Source: an uncultured Bacteroidales bacterium (lineage in GTDB: Bacteria; Bacteroidota; Bacteroidia; Bacteroidales; Bacteroidaceae). From it: a stretch of 34,378 nucleotides of DNA. The notes beneath the pieces were generated by a model. It searched no databases and was not told where the DNA came from. It was given only the letters and a program-made list of their open reading frames with translations. Positions 30,631 to 34,378 of this stretch are shown here, piece after piece. The first letter of the stretch is position 1. The number at the start of each line of letters is the position of its first letter. Made by a program: the position numbers and the translations under genes. The DNA lies in the NCBI GenBank assembly GCA_902798705.1, contig CADBXS010000083.1, positions 746 to 35,123 of the forward strand. Reading direction: 5' to 3'.

Positions 30631-30660
30631 AGTCGCTGAATACCAGCGGCTTTTCTTTTT
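30631..30660 (+). terminator. Rho-independent terminator of the tRNA cluster
   Basis: AGTCGCTG (30631-30638) pairs with CAGCGGCT (30644-30651) with one G-U pair and a 5-nt loop, followed by a T-rich run. It begins 5 nt after the tRNA-Ser gene. Confidence 0.88.
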
Positions 30661-30738
30661 TTATAGCCGATTATACAGCCAGATTTCATTGTGACATAAA
30701 ACCCACAATTATCCAATCCATAAATATTTTCACAAAAC

Positions 30739-30770
30739 TTTGCGGGTTTTAAATATAATGAATACCTTTG
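30739..30770 (+). promoter_or_regulatory. Bacteroidota-type promoter of the CotH-domain gene
   Basis: A -33 TTTG at 30739-30742, a 20-nt spacer and a -7 TACCTTTG at 30763-30770 match the consensus. The ATG at 30839 is about 60 nt downstream of the expected start site. Confidence 0.75.
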
Positions 30771-30838
30771 CACAAGGTTGTGCTATCGTGTACTACCCTC
30801 ATTGATTCGAAATACTCAACAATTAAAATCATTATATC

Positions 30839-33800
30839 ATGAAAAATTATTTGCGTACCGCTTTGGCGGTAATTGGCTTTTTATTGTGTAGAACTGCACA
30901 AGCAACAGACGTAGTATTTGACGTTACCTCAACCAATGCCGGTGCTTACACCAGCTATTGCAATCAGACCTGTAACGTAACCCTGCAAAACAAAACATTC
31001 TCAGCCTACGAGTGGGACGGAGCAGTCTTCCCCTTCACGGCCTCGCAAGAAGTCCTCAACGCCACCTTTGGCGAAGGCAATTGGAACTTGCAAGAGTTTG
31101 ACTCCTACGATGGCACCACCATCAAGATGAAAGCAGCAACATCCATCGTCGCCGGCACTCCATACGCCATTCGCATCAAGCAAAACGTTACAAACCCAAC
31201 CTTTAACAACGTTACCTTTGCCTCCAGCATTTCCACGAATTTCATCAAGGTTCAACTTGACAACAATCTCCAATTCTGGGGAACATACTTCAAACTAGAA
31301 TGGTACAGAATCGTTGATGGACAAGGCAATCCAACCACTGCATTGTCATTCAAAAGTGATGGCACAGGATTGAACAACTGGCGAATTTGGGGTACATTCA
31401 GAGCGCAAGACAAAAAAGGAGATGTCGACGATGGATACTACGGCACCTTCGCATGGTTTTTCCACCCTACTCTCGACTCAACCACCCCATCCCTATCCCT
31501 CGATATCACCAATTCAGGTAGCGGTGAAGGTGGTGAAGGCGGAGGTGGTGATGAGCCTACCCCAACCTCTCTTGAAGGAAAAATAGCAGCTCGTGCCCAA
31601 ATAACCAATGTACCTACCATCTATATCGACCTTCCAGAGATTGGTAACCAAACTTTGAACGAATATCTTTACAAGATTCGAGGCGGCAGCTCAACTGCCG
31701 AAATAGCACCTTATCGTCCTGCCAAGATTCAGGTAGTAGCAACTTCCGACGTCACAAGTCCCGACTATCTTGAGTCATTCATCGAAGATGAGACCAATTT
31801 GGAAATCAAAGTCAGAGGTAACTCCACGGCTGATGCTGAAAAACGCCCATACCGCTTGAAATTTGCCAGCAAAAAGACCTCTACCGACGGACAGACACAC
31901 AAGCACGACCTCCTCGGCAAAGGTTACGCCAAGCGCAACTGGACTCTCCTTGCCAACGTCAACGACAGGTCCCTCCTCCGCAATGCACTCACTTACCACA
32001 TTGCACAAGCTGTGGGCATGCCTTTCGCTGCTGGTTACAAGTTCGTGGACCTTGTCATCAACAACGAATATCGAGGCACTTACCAAATTTCCGACCATTG
32101 CGAAGTGGATGCCGACCGCATCAATATCAATGCTGACACGGGCTGGTACGTTGAGTTCCAAGGCAGAAACGACATGTGCGACTACCCTATGTGCTTTGCT
32201 GAAGGTGGTGTACTGATGAACATCAACAATCCTGAGCCAGACGATGAAAACGATGCCGCCCAACGCGCTGCCATTATCAACCCAATCAAGGACTGGTTCC
32301 TCAACACTTGGAAGAAAGCATTCAGTTCAGGCTTTTCCAACCCTACAACGGGATGGCGCGCCTACAACGACGAGGAAACACTGCTGAAATTCTGGATTGC
32401 CACCGAATTTACAGGCGACTACGATGGATTGATGAGTGTGAAGGCATATCGTGAAGCTGATGGCAAACTCTGCTGGGGACCTCTGTGGGACAAGGATTTG
32501 GCATTCGGAAACTGGGATTCAATGGCTGCCCCTAATGGAATGTTGGTGGCTCACCTTAAACAAGCTTCCTGCATCCAAGCCTACTTCGAAAACCTGACGA
32601 AAGACCCTATATTCATGGCTCATGCAAAGGAAGTCCTCGACAACCTCATCAGCGGAGGCATCAAAGCCTCTTTGCTCGCTAAAATCGACGAGATGGCTGA
32701 CGTGGTAAGGGAAACCCAAAAGCTGAACTTAGCGAAGTGGGGCAACACACCACAGGGAGCCTTCGGACATGTTGGTGGTCTTGCCGACTACCAAGCCTAC
32801 GTTGACCAGCTGAAAGACTGGCTGAGTGACCGCATCGACTATGTTCAGTTGCGATTCGCACAACTTGTGGAAGCGGCTAATACATCTTCAGGTGCTCTCA
32901 CGTTTGATGCTGAAAAGAGCCAAGAAGCCAATGGCATCAAAGTCGGTCTTTTGGACAAAACCTATGACATTACGCTCCTCAACAAGACCTTCGAGCAAGG
33001 CAAATGGACTGCCATTTCGCTGCCATTCTCAGCCAACGAGCAGACCTTGAAGAGCGTCTTCGGTGACCAATACGAACTGAAAGAACTGGCTGGCATCTAC
33101 TCCGACGGCACCACCCTCTATTTCGCCACACCTGCCAACAATGCCATCATCCCAGGCATGCCTTATCTGATTAAGCCTTCGAAGGAAGTCGCTGAAAATC
33201 CAGTGTTTAACAGCGTCATGTTGGCATATTGCGCGAACTGGGACAACAACCACAAGCCATACGGCGAGAGTGTCTCATTCGGCAACTACACTTTCAGCGC
33301 AAACCTCTATCCTAACAGGCTCAGCGTGGATGGCACCGACCTTCTCATCACTGGCTCTGCCCCATCATTCACCACTCCTCAAAAGACGGATGATTGGAAC
33401 ACAAACGGGCTCGTCTATGGTTTCAACGCCTACATCAGAAAGGCCAACGGAGCCGAGAATCCAACCATCAGCTTCGTGCCAGAAGGCGAGATTGAAGAAC
33501 AGCGCACCCAAAAGAACGACGTGCCAACCATCTACATCGATACCGATGCAACCATCAATGCCGACGATTGGACAACAGCAACCATCGAGCTCTTCGACCA
33601 GAACAACAAGATTGGCGGCAACAAGACCTGGGACAACACAGCAGTCAGCGTGAAATTCGTGGGTGACGGAAGCGACATCAAGACATCCTACAGACTGAAG
33701 TTCGAGAAGAAATACGCACTCCTCGGAAGCAAGTCAGGCTCCTACAAGCAATGGGTACTCGAGTCCAACGACGACGACCCAACCATGCTCCGTAACGGAC

Positions 33801-34378
33801 TCACAGAAGAACTCGGCGACCAGATAGGACTCAGCTTCACACCAGGCTGCCAGTATGCCGACCTCATCGTCAACGACACCTACGTAGGCACCTACCAGAT
33901 AACCGACCGCGTCAAGGTAGAAGGCGGAAGAGTGTTAGTCAGCGACAAAAACAACGACTGGCTCCTCGAGATAGCATCAAACGGAGAAATAGGAGCCAAC
34001 GACCTCTATGTGGCAGGCGACGAAACCAATCCAAACATCATCATCAAGAACCCAGACAAGGACGAGCTCACACCAGAACAACAAGCCGCCCTGAAAGACG
34101 CAGTCAGCAACTACTTCAACACCTTCTGGACAGACATCGAAAACCAAGTTGACCCAACTTCATTCATCAACTGGTACGTAGCCAGCGAAATCCTCGGCGG
34201 CTACAAGCAACTCTCCGACATCTACGTCTATAAAGACAACGCCGACGGAAAACTCCACTTCGGACCACTCTGGAGCAACGACAAAGCCTATGGCAACAAC
34301 CCAGCCCATCCAGTCGATATGAGCGACCTCAGCACCGCAGGCTCCTACAACGGCCTTCTCTTCAACCACGCCGACTAC
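30839..34378 (+). CDS. Very large secreted protein with two CotH-kinase domains (3' end outside the window)
   Basis: The ATG at 30839 opens 1180 codons with no stop before the window edge. A signal peptide is present (MKNYLRTALAVIGFLLCRTA, cut after QA near 22). The domains are: beta-sandwich A1 (about 40-215, NVTLQNKTFSAYEWDGAVFP), a Gly/Glu linker (226-243), CotH domain 1 (258 to about 600), a helical stretch (to about 680), beta-sandwich A2 (about 690-877, DITLLNKTFEQGKWTAISLP), and CotH domain 2 (895 onward). CotH 1 has the VPTIYID start, LEIKVRGNST with KRPYRLK341F, LLANVNDRSLLRNALTYHIA, and WGPLWDKDLAFGN (D551, D553). CotH 2 keeps this order, but reads FGPLWSNDKAYGN (S1146, D1148). CotH proteins are atypical kinases that modify other proteins; the target here is unknown. 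It has its own promoter. Confidence 0.85.
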   Translation, partial: MKNYLRTALAVIGFLLCRTAQATDVVFDVTSTNAGAYTSYCNQTCNVTLQNKTFSAYEWDGAVFPFTASQEVLNATFGEGNWNLQEFDSYDGTTIKMKAATSIVAGTPYAIRIKQNVTNPTFNNVTFASSISTNFIKVQLDNNLQFWGTYFKLEWYRIVDGQGNPTTALSFKSDGTGLNNWRIWGTFRAQDKKGDVDDGYYGTFAWFFHPTLDSTTPSLSLDITNSGSGEGGEGGGGDEPTPTSLEGKIAARAQITNVPTIYIDLPEIGNQTLNEYLYKIRGGSSTAEIAPYRPAKIQVVATSDVTSPDYLESFIEDETNLEIKVRGNSTADAEKRPYRLKFASKKTSTDGQTHKHDLLGKGYAKRNWTLLANVNDRSLLRNALTYHIAQAVGMPFAAGYKFVDLVINNEYRGTYQISDHCEVDADRININADTGWYVEFQGRNDMCDYPMCFAEGGVLMNINNPEPDDENDAAQRAAIINPIKDWFLNTWKKAFSSGFSNPTTGWRAYNDEETLLKFWIATEFTGDYDGLMSVKAYREADGKLCWGPLWDKDLAFGNWDSMAAPNGMLVAHLKQASCIQAYFENLTKDPIFMAHAKEVLDNLISGGIKASLLAKIDEMADVVRETQKLNLAKWGNTPQGAFGHVGGLADYQAYVDQLKDWLSDRIDYVQLRFAQLVEAANTSSGALTFDAEKSQEANGIKVGLLDKTYDITLLNKTFEQGKWTAISLPFSANEQTLKSVFGDQYELKELAGIYSDGTTLYFATPANNAIIPGMPYLIKPSKEVAENPVFNSVMLAYCANWDNNHKPYGESVSFGNYTFSANLYPNRLSVDGTDLLITGSAPSFTTPQKTDDWNTNGLVYGFNAYIRKANGAENPTISFVPEGEIEEQRTQKNDVPTIYIDTDATINADDWTTATIELFDQNNKIGGNKTWDNTAVSVKFVGDGSDIKTSYRLKFEKKYALLGSKSGSYKQWVLESNDDDPTMLRNGLTEELGDQIGLSFTPGCQYADLIVNDTYVGTYQITDRVKVEGGRVLVSDKNNDWLLEIASNGEIGANDLYVAGDETNPNIIIKNPDKDELTPEQQAALKDAVSNYFNTFWTDIENQVDPTSFINWYVASEILGGYKQLSDIYVYKDNADGKLHFGPLWSNDKAYGNNPAHPVDMSDLSTAGSYNGLLFNHADY

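Overview
The window looks like a chromosomal segment of a Bacteroidota bacterium, most likely Prevotellaceae (Prevotella/Segatella-like). The evidence is a SusC/SusD polysaccharide locus, lipoproteins with Cys-Ser-Asp-Asp surface-export signals, a complete Bat aerotolerance operon, an OadG/OadA/OadB sodium-pump decarboxylase, and several promoters of the Bacteroidota type (TTTG, about 19 nt, TAnnTTTG). No insertion sequence, prophage, CRISPR array or rRNA is visible.

Layout. (1) 1-2245, minus strand: map, tsaD and the start of a cinA-like gene, separated by near-identical GC-rich palindromic repeats. (2) 2486-4130, plus: a DUF4738-like lipoprotein and a small predicted outer-membrane protein, each with a recognisable promoter, separated by a 22-bp tandem array. 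(3) 4375-14585, plus: a compact glycan-utilisation locus with SusC, SusD (broken), a TIG-domain surface glycan-binding lipoprotein, a BACON-GH5 endoglucanase lipoprotein, and a secreted beta-sandwich protein. It has a terminator-like hairpin in the susC leader and a strong terminator at its end. (4) 14724-16208, plus: a beta-helix lipoprotein that converges on the oad operon across a perfect bidirectional terminator. (5) 16312-19733, minus: oadG, oadA with biotin carrier domain (broken), oadB. (6) 20301-28852, plus: moxR, DUF58, a BatD-like gene, batA (broken), batB, batC, batD, batE, followed by a PAP2 phosphatase. (7) 29717-30626, plus: nine tRNA genes with one promoter and one terminator; the tRNA-Tyr is truncated. 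(8) 30839 to the end: a very large secreted protein, open at the window edge, with two tandem copies of a beta-sandwich plus CotH-kinase unit.

How the genes work together. In region 3, SGBP and SusD would capture glycan on the surface, the GH5 enzyme would cut it, and SusC would import the oligosaccharides; the module types point to a beta-glucan or xyloglucan, which is inference. Region 5 couples decarboxylation to sodium export. Region 6 encodes a MoxR ATPase with von Willebrand A and TPR envelope proteins.

The unusual signals are these. Two separated tandem arrays share an exact 22-bp period and each ends in an inverted copy. A TTAAAC-rich repeat family occurs three times. REP-like palindromes sit between operon genes and also appear inside signal-peptide coding sequence. 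The CotH gene carries a duplicated two-domain unit. Four genes (susD, oadA, batA, tRNA-Tyr) have each lost a short conserved segment; this could be real decay, but assembly error is more likely and should be tested first.
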